Notes under the pieces: model-generated | The model's input: the letters and a program-made list of their open reading frames with translations, nothing else | What the model was told of the DNA's origin: nothing | Databases searched by the model: none | In this document: piece after piece, positions 53,131 through 64,000 of the stretch | Layout: each line of letters begins with the position of its first letter | Position numbering within the stretch: the stretch's first letter is position 1 | Origin: Liopterus haemorrhoidalis | Lineage: Eukaryota > Arthropoda > Insecta > Coleoptera > Dytiscidae | NCBI GenBank assembly: GCA_963971575.1 | Contig: OZ020622.1 | Span: 6,114,279 to 6,178,278 of the forward strand | DNA length: 64,000 nucleotides | Reading direction: 5' to 3' | Position numbers and translations under genes: made by a program

Positions 53131-55959
53131 AATTTAGAAAAGAGACTATATTTTTTAGTTAAGAACTAATGTGATATGAAGATCAAGTAGTGATTATAAG
53201 GACCAAAATGTGCCATTTAAAGATGTTAGATTTTAAGTTATTTATTAAGAACTGCTGTGGCTTTGTGGTAAAATGATTTCCTACGAAGCACAGACGGAAT
53301 TTAAATCGCCGTTGACCCTTCCGATATTACACCAAACAGATCAAGAAATGATTTTCGCTCATTCATCAGGTGTCCAATTTAAATGTCTTTTGGCCCATTC
53401 AAGGCGAAGTTTTTTGTGTCGCTCGGTCAACAGTTGTTTTCGGCGAGCTCTTCTTCCTTGCAAATTAGAAAACACTTCTTCTTATTGTTCTAGAAGAAAC
53501 TTTAACTTATCTATGCTCCCACAGATCACTAGCCAACTCTTTTGACGATATTGAGCGTTTACGAAGATAACTTCTCTTTTACGATCATCCTTGCACGTTT
53601 TCTTCCGGTTTAAAAGCATACAGAACATTAACCTAAAATTGTTTTTTATCAAAATAACTCTTAAGGGGGGTATTCTCCCCATTACTTCACTCTGATTGAT
53701 GTCAACTACGCAATCTTTCTCATTTACTCTGTATTTGGTTACTGTAGCTACGTTCGTGGATGAAATCTCTGACAAGTTGAACAAGGAACCAATTAGAATC
53801 GCAGTTGTAATCACAAAAACAATGCGCACAAGTGCGTACACGAATTTGTGAGAGATTGCATCCACGAACGATGCTATTATTATTTATTTATTAAAAAGAC
53901 AAGATGCAATTTTTAATTGATGTAATTTTATTTTTATAATTCTCATACATAACCCATACAGTACATTGCGATTAAATATAACAGTATATAACATTTTGTA
54001 AGCTAAAAGGACCAGATTTTTTTTTTTCTCAATGACTAGAAGCAATATATACGTATTTAATATTATTATTTTTAATAAGCGAAAAATGCAGATTTCGAAA
54101 ATCTTAACTTATATATAAATATCTATTGTATAAATTAGCAAACGTAATGAAAAATATTTATAGTTCACAAATAATTTGTGATCTAGTGGATTTATAAATA
54201 AATATAACTGCCATTTTCTTTTCTGAATTTCTTCTTAATGTACCTGATGGTATTCTCTCATTGTTTCCACTTTTCAAGGCATTCTTTTTTTAGCACCATA
54301 CAAATTCTATAAATATTAAATAGTCTAATCAAGCTCAAGGTGTTCTACATAAAAACAACAGACGAATTGTCTAGCCATATCAAATAACAGTTCAACAATA
54401 TAATAGAAACGTCGAACTCTTGGAAATATTTGTGAAAGTTACAGCTATTTATGTGCATTAAATGACAGCTACCACCATAAATGATGCGTGTACTATCTGT
54501 CATTATTTTACACATTACGACCTAAATCCAGAGCCGTACCCAGTGTCAGGCCAATGAGGGGCCTCCTTCAAGTCCAAAGTAAGTTCAAATCACAATGTAG
54601 TATACCAGGCATGTGCAACCTACGATCCACGGGCCTGTTGCCTCATTTTGTCCGATCCGCGATATCTATCCAAAATCTCATTGAATCTGTCCCGCGAGTA
54701 TTGAGAAGTGACATTACCTATAGAGGCTCTGTTTTCGCTTACAAAATGGCGATTGAAATAGGATTTTTTGACATTTGCCATTTGATACACAACAATTCAT
54801 ATTGCAGTTACGATTTTAAAGACATTTTATTAAAGTTTTCTTCACTTTAACACATACAAACAATGCAATTAAATGAGCCACATCCAACAAAATCCTATTC
54901 CGTTAAGTTCCAAAATATCCGCTAGGCGTCACTTCAGTTATTGTCAGTTCTCAATATCTTTGTTTTTAGAGATCAAATGAGATTAAACGGTTGATGTTGA
55001 TGTGGAACAAGCGCCACTTTTTCTGCAAATGGAACTACTTGCGGTAAGAAGAACTCAGATTTGAAGTCAAAAATGAAGGATATTTCATTAATTGAGTTTT
55101 GTAATATTTACTAGTTGATAAATTACGCTCTTTGGAAGAACTTACAAATGTAAGCAGTTATTTTCTAGGATAAAGTTCGTCAAATCAAAAACAAAGACGC
55201 GAATAACGGATTAGCACCTAGAAAACACGTTGCGTGTTGCTACATCAGTTGTTTCCCTGAATATTGACAAACTTGAGAGCAGTATGAAGTCCCAACCGTC
55301 CCATTAAAATTAAATGAATATTTTGTTCTTATTAAACAATATTTATGCATTGTAAAAGATTTTTTATTTTTTCTTGTGTTTTTAATGAATGCTATGAACT
55401 TATATATTTTTTCTGTTTAGTTAAAAATATAGAATGTTTTTTTATTCGACAAATATGCACCCGAGTTGTAAACCTGAGCAGATAGTCGTCCTTTTATACC
55501 TTTTTCATTCAAACACAGATGTAAACAAACGCAAAAATGACGTATTTTTCAAACACAGATGTAAACAAACGTTTTTTTATTATTATATCTGGTCAGCAGT
55601 TATAGCTGCAACTGCTCAGCAGATTTGCAGCTTTTTTGAAAGTGACTACTTTGACTACACGCATGCGTACTGTTCGTTACAGGTTGGCAATGTTATTTTA
55701 TACGTCTTGTTTTTGACATAAGTAAAATAATTTTAATTTAGTTGCAAGGATGACGTATTAGTTAGAAAACGTTGAGGAAAGTAAGTTATGAAATTACACT
55801 TTATGTACTTTATTAGGTTATAATTGTTTGTAGATAGCAGTAAAACGTGATTTTATTACAAGCAGTTCTGCAATAATGTGTTGGTAGCTATGACGTCAGA
55901 GCAGAGCAGTTCTGCAATGCATCGCAGTTTTTGAGTTGAATAAAAAACATGCCCAGACT
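53131..55959. other. GH31 3' UTR and intergenic DNA
   Basis: 53745-53875 is an inverted pair (CGTTCGTGGATGAAATCTCT, AGAGATTGCATCCACGAACG), likely a MITE of about 130 bp. 54604-54640 (caggcatgtgcaacctacga) looks like a hAT terminus without a partner. No gene recognised. Confidence 0.5.
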
Positions 55960-56375
55960 AAACCGCTAGAGCAGTCTGGACTACTGGAGTATTCTGAACT
56001 GCTAGACCAATCAGAACTGCTAGAGTAGTCAGACCTGATAGAGCAATCAGAATTGCTACAGCAGTTAGAATTGCTACAGCAGTTAGAACTGATAGAGCAA
56101 TCAGAACTGCTAGAGTAGTCAAAACTTCTGGGCATTCTGTACTGCTAGACCAATCAGAACTGCTAGAGCAGTCAGATCTGCTAGAACAATCAGAATTGCT
56201 ACAGCAATCAGAACTGCTAGAGCAATTAGAACTGCTGGAGTATTCAGAACTGCTAGAGCAATCAGAACTGCTAGAGCAATTAGAACTGCTAGAATAGTCA
56301 GAACTTCTGGAGCAATCTGAACTGCTAGAGCAGTCAGAATTGCTATAGTAGTTAAACAGCTGGAGCAATCAGAAC
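55960..56375. repeat. 18-bp minisatellite (CAGAACTGCTAGAGCAAT)
   Basis: About 23 diverged units in a row, with changes such as attgctacagcag. The minus strand reads a Ser/Cys/Asp hexapeptide over and over; this follows from the period of 18 and is not taken as a protein. Confidence 0.9.
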
Positions 56376-57474
56376 AGCTAGTGTACTTCTCTCGCTGCTT
56401 CTAGCATTTTTATCTAGTGTATTTAAATTAATATGATATTTTTTGAGAGGCAAAATTTGTTGCCCCTCTGTTCATCTCATCGCCTCGTCTTTTTCACTGG
56501 TTACAGCCTGTTTAGGTCACCTATTACGTCTTTCGTTTAGCTCAATTGTAATATCATTTTGAGTTTTAATCGAACCAAACATATCGTCTGTTGTTTATCG
56601 TATATATAAAATTGTAAATGAATATAACATGACCATTCATTCTGAAGCTGTAGTAGGCCCATAATAAAATTTTCAACGGATTTAAAATATTAAAAATGAA
56701 CAACAAACGAGTGTCCAGATAATATGTGTTACCGTATGAGTTTATCTTTTTTTTCTTAAACATAATAAAACTCATCGTGTATATACAATTTATAAAATGA
56801 ATTTATCCTGTTAGTGTCCGATAGTCTATTCCCTAAAGTGGTACTGTATGTGTTGGTTTTTTAAGTACAAAATTCTGGACGCCCAATATCTTCAAATACC
56901 TCTACGGATCCCTTCACTAAAATATAAGATATACCTTTTGGGGCAAAAGTAACGCAATAATTGTATAAGATATCACATTATAAGGGTTCAAAGTACAGGT
57001 AAAGCAAAGTTTTGACATCTCAAGTCTTACAGGTAGTCTATACAATCAGGCGTAAATACTGTTTGGCTTAACGCACCCGTTTAGACTTCGTATATGACTT
57101 GAGATATCGCGTGAACCATTCTTTTTTTAGCTATTGATGTTTTTTAGCTAACATAATTTGTTAAACTACGCTACTTAATTTATTATAATAACACATTAAT
57201 ACATCGCGACATGATGGTAAATACAACATATAATGAACAGGCTCAGTTCTATTAAATAACTAGCAGATATTTAAGACAATGTTGTATGGGAAGTTGAGAA
57301 CTGAACCCGATTTTAGCGGGAGATGGGGGGGTCTTGAGACGCACACTCACAATTAACATTTTCATTTAACATAACCTAATTTCATTCAATATAGAGATCT
57401 AACAATAACCACTGAATATAAAAGTTAAACATAAACCACAAATCTAACCACATTAGAGAAGTTTATTCTTAATC
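56376..57474. other. Intergenic sequence without recognised features
   Basis: No gene or clear repeat. Confidence 0.4.
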
Positions 57475-57775
57475 ATAGTTTATAGACTGTGGGCTAATTG
57501 TTCCAAGCAGCTTAGCGGGCGGAATATATAAAGAAATAAAGAGTTTGAACGCAATTTGGCAGCATTGGGGGTGATAGTTTCCCATTTGATTGCGGGATAG
57601 ATGTCCCAACAAGCAGTTTAGAAAGAGAAACATATTAAAATAAATATAGTTTTAACGTGAACGCAGTTTGGCAGCATTGGGGGGCAAAGTTCCCGTCATA
57701 GTTGATAGACTGCGGGATAGATGTCCTAGGAAGCAGTTCAGCGGGAAATTTAAAATATTTTAAAAATGAGATGTA

Positions 57776-58137
57776 GAGCTCGTCCAGCTTAACTTCAGTA
57801 CATGCAGATTTTACCCTCTCTCCTGCGCAGAAAACAAATTTCGTTCATTACAACAGTTAATTTAACACATTTCATTGGCGTCACTTACTTTGATTTGTTT
57901 TTGACTACGCGTATTGTGCGATGTTTGTTTATTTCCGTAATTATTATTTATTTCTCGTACGTTTCAAGGTATACCGTGTACTAAAATGAGTAAAAATGTA
58001 TTTGAAATACATGATTTTGTGTGTTTGGTATCCACAACAATTGTTTAAAACCTTTATGTACGTTAAAGCTGTTTTCTCGCGCAGAATTAATGACGTAATT
58101 TATGATACCCTGTGCTGAAGTTAAGTTGAACGAGCCC
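57776..58137. mobile_element. MITE inside the diverged repeats
   Basis: Left GAGCTCGTCCAGCTTAACTT and right AAGTTAAGTTGAACGAGCCC are inverted ends with TA on both sides. The interior is non-coding. Confidence 0.65.
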
Positions 58138-58429
58138 TAACGTGAACGCAGTCTGGCAGCATTGAGGGTGAAGTTTTCCGTAGTAGTTGATAGACAGCGA
58201 GATAGATGTTCTAGGAAGCAGTTCAGCGGGAAATTTAAAATATAATAAAAATGTGGAGATGTAGGACTAAATTCTGAACCGAAAGGTCATATTGGAAGTG
58301 TTAGTTTTGCATTGTAGTTGATAGATTGAAGGAGAGATGTCCTAAGCACTTTGGCGGGAATATTTGAAATATATTTCTCAAAAAAAAGGGAACTTACTCT
58401 AACAACGTGGCCGGAGAAGTTGCTTTAAT

Positions 58430-58720
58430 TAAAGATGGATGCAGTGTTGTCTTGCCATCTTAAATTTAGCCGGCAGTACAATGCTATTAAGCGATATCAT
58501 GAAACGGGAGAGTTTATACGAAAAGCAGGATCTGAATTTAATAACAAAATTTCTGAGTGAGATTTATTGTATCCACGGTACGGAGAACGGCAAAAAGGTC
58601 ACTCGCACTTGTCAATAAGTTTAAATTTGAGGGCAATTTCAGCAAAAACAGTAACGTGGTGCTTCAATAAACTGAACTGCAATCCAGGAGGGCAATCACC
58701 GGCAGTTCTGTTCGCATTGG
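58430..58720 (+). pseudogene. Possible Tc1-like transposase N-terminal remnant
   Basis: Broken translation gives RQYNAIKRYHETGEFIRKAG and RAISAKTVTWCFNKLNCNPG, reminiscent of the paired helix-turn-helix of Tc1-type transposases. No DDE region. Weak by-eye match. Confidence 0.35.
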
Positions 58721-58795
58721 GGGCGTTAGTTTCCTATCGTAGTTCACAAAATGCGGGATAGATGTCCTTAATATTTTAGCAAGAATTAAATTAGT

Positions 58796-60544
58796 TCTAT
58801 GCAGTGGTACTTCTTGTTAAGTCTCTATATTCAATGCTAATGTCAATATATTGAATTTTTTTTTTTCGATAGTTAAAGATTTTTGCGTTAATCTGTTTAA
58901 CAGCTACGATAGTCCAAAACGTAGCATTATATTTTGCGAAAATTATGTTGAACTACGCATTTTACATATAATTCTTGATATAATTTGAATAGATTTAACA
59001 TTTCTGGCTGTGATTTGTCTCAACACCCTTAATTTGAAAAACTAAGATCTTTGGTACTTTGAGTCGCCGATACACTGGGGCTGTATCGGAGATTCTAGCT
59101 CTTAGAGCGCGCACGACCGGTTTATAATCGCCGGTTTTTAATACAATGAGTGTAGATGCACGAGCGGCGGTTTAGTAAACGAAGATTGATCCATTATAGT
59201 CCAAATTATTCCTTATTATTGGAACGCAATTACTCAGAAACTAACGGCTCAAATTTAAAAAATAAAATACGGCTGTAAAGAGAATTTAACGGGCTTTGAA
59301 ATGCTGACTTGACTTCTCTTGCTACGTGAAATTCTTGAGGTAAATATAACTTTTTCATTAGTTCGACATTTCTTTAAAGAAAATTTAATTTTTATTTAAT
59401 AAACTACAAAATTAATAAAAACCAACACACAATATAGAATAAGTACCGTATTAGCCCGAATATAATGCGACCCCGAATTTAACGCGACACCATATTTTTT
59501 CATGAAGATATTTTGAATATATCTCACCATATATACCATATCTCTCTTTTTAGATGTATCTCGTGACGCATTACTATTGGAAAGGTCGCTTTTTCACGGT
59601 TACACTTGTCGTTCGAAAACATCTGGACATACTTCATCAGTTCCGCGTACCTTTCAAGAATACGACCATAGAGAATTATTAGCATACGAAAGTCACTATT
59701 CGTATTTGGTCGCACACGAAAATTTACGCATGGTTTCAATAATTGAATCCCTTGTATCTTTCAGCCTTGCCTTTCGTCGGTTCTACCTAGAAAGGTTAAT
59801 AAAAAGCTGCTAATAGTTTATTAACTTTGTAACTGATTCGGTATGTGATTTTCGGTTAGTTTACCGCTCGTGCGCTTGCTCATTTCTCGACAGTTATTTA
59901 ACTGCTGGTTAGATAACCGCATGACTATATGACCGCGCATGCGCGCTAGTTCTAAGTGATATCTCATCGCCCGCCAAGACCAGGGGATAGACAAATAACA
60001 GCCAGGTTAGAATGCAATTTGCCTTATACTTAATAATAACACATTGTTAATTTCTAACTTAATTAATTAGTGCTTTGAGGTGTCTGCATGGGAAGTACAT
60101 TGATATAATTATGTAATGCTAAGAATTTTTACGGTAGTCAAAATGTTTTGGACGTCTTCTGGTCGAGTGGTCAATTCGGAAAAAATTTCTATTGTTTGTT
60201 ATGATTTCCATGATTTAATTTATTTATTGGACTGTCAACATATTTTAAATTTTACTAGTTTATGACTCAACATCAACTTCACTATGATAATAACACGCCA
60301 TTTTTTTTTGAATTTATCACATACAGATATTACTTCAGTCGACAACCATTAGTTTTCAACGTTTTGCTTTTAGTACCTATCTGAACTGTTGAACATACAC
60401 TGAAGTATGGACCCAGTGAAGAGAGAAAGTGATTTGTCAGCTGTAATTTATCCTGGCGCTAATAAAGAGTTTTTAAAGGCATCGTTGAAAACATGGTTTT
60501 AATCCTTACCCCCAATCAATTTGAAATATTCTACATTGAATGAT
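58796..60544. other. Intergenic DNA downstream of futsch
   Basis: 59445-59490 (gcccgaatataatgcgaccc) resembles a DNA-transposon terminus. Part is likely futsch 3' UTR. No gene recognised. Confidence 0.4.
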
Positions 60545-60714
60545 TTAAAATTCTAAACGGTATGCAGAACACGAAGTTTCGTGGTCTTGAAGATTGATAG
60601 TACAACGACTGGCAGATGGAGATAAATCTATCTTACACTTCGCAAGAAGATCTTCATTTTCTGCTACCCAGTAACCGAGGACATCTGTGTCGTAAGTTGG
60701 GATGATAGTGACCT
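60545..60714 (-). CDS. futsch: futsch terminal coding exon
   Basis: On the minus strand the acceptor ttgttatttttcag precedes AGGTCACTATCATC. With the G carried over from the previous exon it encodes EVTIIPTYDTDVLGYWVAEN and goes on through DLSPSASRCTINLQDHETS to the stop (60547-60545). This 170-bp exon is too short to stand out as an open frame and was found by its match to the MAP1 C-terminus. Confidence 0.92.
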
Positions 60715-63700
60715 CTGAAAAATAACAACAATATTAGATCTAATCGACAAAGGAGTCCGTGTATTCTCGGTGAAAAATAGTTAATATAAAATAAATAAAT
60801 AAATAAAGCACCCAGTTTCACAAATACATGTATAAGTTTAACGTTATAGTATTTCCAAAATGAAATGGTCACTCTTGTTAAGAAGCTTAACAATTCGGTA
60901 ATGGGTGTATGGCAGTAATCCTAGGATTTGTTGCTGTAAAAAGAATATAGAAGGTATTAAGGGGGGTAGGGTCTGATAACCACATTTTAAGCATATTTTT
61001 TTGATTTTTTTTCAAATCTATAGTTAAATTTATTCATTTTCAAACTAAGTACATATATAAAGTATGTTTTGAAGAAGATACAAAAAAATTTTGAAGGCAA
61101 AATATGGCGAAATGAGCCAGCTGTGGCAAATCTTCTCAGACTCCGGGAAAAAAATTAGATTTTGCGGTGACCAGCATAACTCGTCACTGGATCATGTGAA
61201 ATCAAAAATCCAAAAAGATTTTGTTAGTTTGTGAGTTTGCCGAGGTAACGACGTTGAGATATTGTTTTTTCATGTTTTTTGTTATTTAACACAAATATAC
61301 TCATTTTTAGGTTTTTTTAGGGGGAATTAATTTTTTTTGTCTTCTAAGTAACGCTAAAAACTGAAAAATCATTTTAAAAATAAAAACTCAACTTCATTAT
61401 CTCGGCAAACTCATAAACTAACAAAATCTTTTTGGATTTTTGATTTCAGATGATCCAGTGACGAGTTATGCTGGTCACTGCAAAATCTAATTTTTTTCGC
61501 GGAGTCTGAGAAGATTTGCCACAGCTGGCTCATTTCGCCATATTTTGCCTTCAAAATTTTTTTGTATCTTCTTCAAAACATACTTTATATAAGTACTTAG
61601 TTTGAAAATGAATAAATTTAACCATAGATTTGAAAAAAATTCACAAAAATATGCTTAAAATGTGGTTATCAGACCCTACCCCTCCTCTAAAGGGAATTTT
61701 AAATTTAAATCGAATAGATGTAACACAAATTCAATTTCAGTTTCTTAAAAACCATTAAGGATATTTTCCAAATTTATAATCCTATTGTTTCTAAATTTTA
61801 GGGGTTGTTATACTTGTTGGTTAGTTAATTTTCAACGTTCATAGCGTGCATACATTTTTGTATTTTGTTCTATTTTTATTTTCTGTTCTTATATTTATTT
61901 TGTTTTCTCAGTATATATATTAATTTGTAAATAATTTTGGCAATTTGCTGTAAATAAATAAAATAAAAAAATAAAAATTAACAACATGGCTCTTTGGCGA
62001 CCATTTGATTTTGAAGAAATTCTTAATTTCTGTAGTGAAAATAGTGAATCTGTGCAAGGTGATTTGGAGTGTGAAAATGTGGACGTTGACGTGGAATGTG
62101 AAAATGTGGACGTGGCTACTAAAGAAAAATGTCATTTGTCAGAAGATTGCAAAGTTCTGATACTGAATGTTTAGAAAAAGTTAGTTTCGGAAGGTAATGA
62201 CAAACCTATACTTAGAACTGCGGAATTAACTAGTGTTCCATACAGAACAATTCAACGTATTATTGTTCGTGGCAAAAGTCAGCAGCGAAAATTACCCGAT
62301 TTACAAGTTTTCAAGAAAATAGATAGTTTTATGTCTAAAACAATAATAAATAAAACATATATAGTGGCTACTGAGCATCTTTTAATAAAACAGTTGGAAG
62401 AAGATGGAATAGAATTTCCATACAAAGTTAGCCATATGTATAATTATTTGAAGTTGCTAGGATTTATTTTTATTGCAAAAAATAATGATTTTTGTGCAAA
62501 TTTGAAGTATTTAATATTGACTTTAAAATACAATGATTTTTAAACATGCCTATATTTATAAATCAAATATAGCCAGTCCTAAGCCTGATAAAAATGTGAA
62601 GGAATGTCATGTGACTATATACAGTTCATTCTAAATAGCATATAAGAAAACACGTTTATTTTAAATAATTATTACGCTCCTGGAAACTATTATTAACAGA
62701 ACCATAAACTCAGTAGGTATAATGGTTATACTGTCAGCCATTATTGAAATCACTAACTGAGGCCATTTCATTTTGGAAATAATATACCTAGTTGTGGAAT
62801 TTATTATTGTTACACTACTATACTACTGTTGTATCCACTACTTATACTATGCATGTATAATTCTATTGTAGCTCCGATGAAGAATAAATCTTATTCGAAA
62901 CTTGTCAGCTGATTTGATAGGTTTTCATTGCTGTCCGCAACCCGTCCTACCTCCTTCTTAAATAACTATACTTAGTATCCACGCGGAAGTTAGCAACAGA
63001 AACACAACCAAGGAGCCCAAAATACTGATAACTGATGACAACTAAATACATAAACAAAGTGCGTCAAACCGAATCTGGGACCAAGACCTATGAACTTAAT
63101 TATGAAATTATGTAAAGCGTGTTCTACATTATACAATTCTCATCAAATTTTCATACTTATTTCTTTGACTAGAACTTGTACTAGAAATAAATCAGTGAAA
63201 TTGTACAGTGTAGAACACGGTATGTAGTCAAGGTCAACTTTATTCAAAACTAGATTTGATCCAACTATTCTTGAAAACACATCCAACTTGGAACTCGGTG
63301 CATGCGCAGTAGACAGTTTTAACAATAGTACCAACATTAAAATTACGCTTGTAAATATTTTGTATTACCACGTGTTTAATAGTGTTTTGTTGATCATTGG
63401 TTTGAATAAGCGAATATATAAATTGTGTTTTGTACGTAAATCAGTAATTTTACAAATCTAATAGCTAGGTTATAAACATTTGACAAGATATGAATTATAT
63501 TTTTATGTTGGTACTTTAAATGAACTGAAACACGTGTAAGAATTTCATTCCCTACCAAAAAATTGAAAAATAAATTGTATTAAAACTTTGACAACTTCTA
63601 GTTCAAAGAAAAAAGTTTAGAAAATTGATGAATAAAGTATAATGTAGAACACGCTTAATACTTACCCAATTCCTTATCCTCCCAGGTCTGCTTGGCTTCC

Positions 63701-64000
63701 AAGAGCGCGTTGTAAACTTCTTTACTGGGTTCAGTTCCAGAGAACACGTAGTATCTAGCCCTAATTCTCTTGAAGAAATCAACAAATGAATAATAAGAAT
63801 TACCATGATGAGGAACATAGCATAGATCCATATAAACTGGTGTAAGTTTCTTGTTATCTTTCTTATTGTATTTTAAAGGCGAATCAGATCTCTTCCTCTC
63901 ATCATTATATTTATTTTTAGCTGCTAATGTAGCAGAAGGTGGCATTTTCTTTGGGGTTGTTTGTGGTCTATTAGATATTTCTGCTGGAGGCAATGCAGGA
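60545..64000 (-). CDS. futsch: futsch (MAP1-family microtubule-associated protein), C-terminal end, partial
   Basis: Two exons on the minus strand, 64000-63666 and 60714-60545, join in phase (one leftover G plus AG makes the Glu codon). They give 167 residues: a Lys/Pro/Ser-rich stretch, then the conserved MAP1 light-chain end (VYMDLCYVPHHGNSYYS, RARYYVFSGTEPS, then EVTIIPTYDTDVLGYWV, ending in CSAYRLEF and a stop). In flies futsch binds microtubules in neurons and supports axon and synapse growth; the C-terminal light-chain region is the most conserved part. The gene continues beyond 64000. The 2.95-kb intron between the two exons holds a foldback element and a dead transposase. The C-terminal match is very strong. 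Confidence 0.93.
60961..61684. mobile_element. Foldback element FB1, second copy (futsch intron)
   Basis: GGGGGGTAGGGTCTGATAAC at the left and GTTATCAGACCCTACCCCTC at the right. Arms of about 300 bp pair nearly fully. The central spacer (ctcatttttaggtttttttaggggg) is in the opposite direction to that of the copy at 23146. Confidence 0.88.
61685..61985. other. futsch intron sequence
   Basis: AT-rich; nothing recognised. Confidence 0.4.
61986..62560 (+). pseudogene. Dead DNA-transposon transposase, N-terminal part
   Basis: MALWRPFDFEEILNFCSENS opens a frame of 62 codons, a stop interrupts, then KKLVSEGNDKPILRTAELTS and VPYRTIQRIIVRGK (helix-turn-helix) and EHLLIKQLEEDGIEFPYKVS, YNYLKLLGF. The pattern fits the N-terminus of an IS630/Tc1/mariner-like transposase found in insects; the exact family is not sure. 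The first 17 codons recur at 2310. Confidence 0.6.
62561..63665. other. futsch intron remainder with an M1 empty site
   Basis: 62700-62760 (ataaactcagtaggtataatgg, ttatactgtcagccattatt) matches both flanks of the M1 pair at 18.5-19.3 kb, joined without it. 62790-62945 repeats, inverted, 20230-20350. No exon seen. Confidence 0.6.
63666..64000 (-). CDS. futsch: futsch penultimate visible exon (open at window edge)
   Basis: The frame is open to the window edge (111 full codons visible). On the minus strand the exon ends ...GACAAGGAATTGG before gtaagtatt, so the donor GT is at 63665-63664. Reading on through the donor hits a stop within three codons. Confidence 0.92.

Larger units (their letters stand above)
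57475..58795 (+). repeat. Diverged repeats with gcgggatagatgtcc motif
   Basis: At least five related units of about 100-120 bp (near 57550, 57657, 58141, 58275 and 58705) share ggcagcattggggg, agttgatagactgcgggatagatgtcc and cagttcagcgggaaattt. They are spread out by the insertions at 57776-58137 and 58430-58700. Confidence 0.7.

Noticed and set aside
55896..56368. Ser-rich protein on the minus strand
   Set aside because: Product of the 18-bp minisatellite; no start context, no flanking exon signals.
59524..59813. Overlapping 71- and 78-codon frames as a gene
   Set aside because: No recognisable domain, open on both strands, next to a transposon-like terminus.

Overview
The window looks like nuclear DNA of an insect, most likely a beetle, although the order is an inference. 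It is AT-rich and intron-bearing, it carries arthropod-type genes, and it is crowded with dead mariner, hAT, Harbinger-like, Penelope-like, LINE and SINE copies. There are no bacterial operons and no CRISPR array.

Three protein genes are recognisable. (1) The 3' part of neuralized (neur, + strand) lies at 3718-7728: three exons encode the two NHR domains, a His/Ser/Gln-rich linker and a C-terminal C3HC4 RING finger. Its 5' exon(s) were not found and are probably upstream of the window. (2) A five-exon gene (+ strand, 32945-53130, 867 residues as spliced here) encodes a type II membrane protein of glycoside hydrolase family 31, of the MYORG/NET37 (KIAA1161) kind. (3) The 3' end of futsch (MAP1 family, - strand) has two exons at 63666-64000 and 60545-60714, separated by a 2.95-kb repeat-filled intron. 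All splice sites given are GT-AG and join in phase. neur controls Notch ligand endocytosis and futsch is a neuronal microtubule protein; nothing shows that the three genes are linked in function.

Layout: 1-3717 is probably neur intron made of repeats; 3718-7728 neur; 7729-32935 intergenic or 5'-noncoding DNA holding a hAT element with a nested MITE, a 4-kb tandem array (11.1-15.2 kb), a 2-kb inverted repeat, TA-target MITEs, mariner copies, a foldback element inside a mariner, a Penelope-like fragment and a LINE fragment; 32936-53130 the GH31 gene, with introns full of SINEs, mariners, hAT and Harbinger MITEs; 53131-60544 intergenic with minisatellites; 60545-64000 futsch.

The most unusual repeated structure is a family called R1 here (about 1.0-1.1 kb, at least eight substantial copies). 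Each full copy combines a (TCTG)n start, a conserved core, a tRNA-like module with A-box and B-box motifs, a GC-rich motif/CCAAT/TATA-like block, and a short 3' hairpin. The tRNA-like module comes in about three unlike versions inside otherwise similar flanks. No capsid, integrase or other R1-encoded protein was seen. The analysis is by eye, so repeat borders are good to about 5-20 bp unless a target duplication is quoted.
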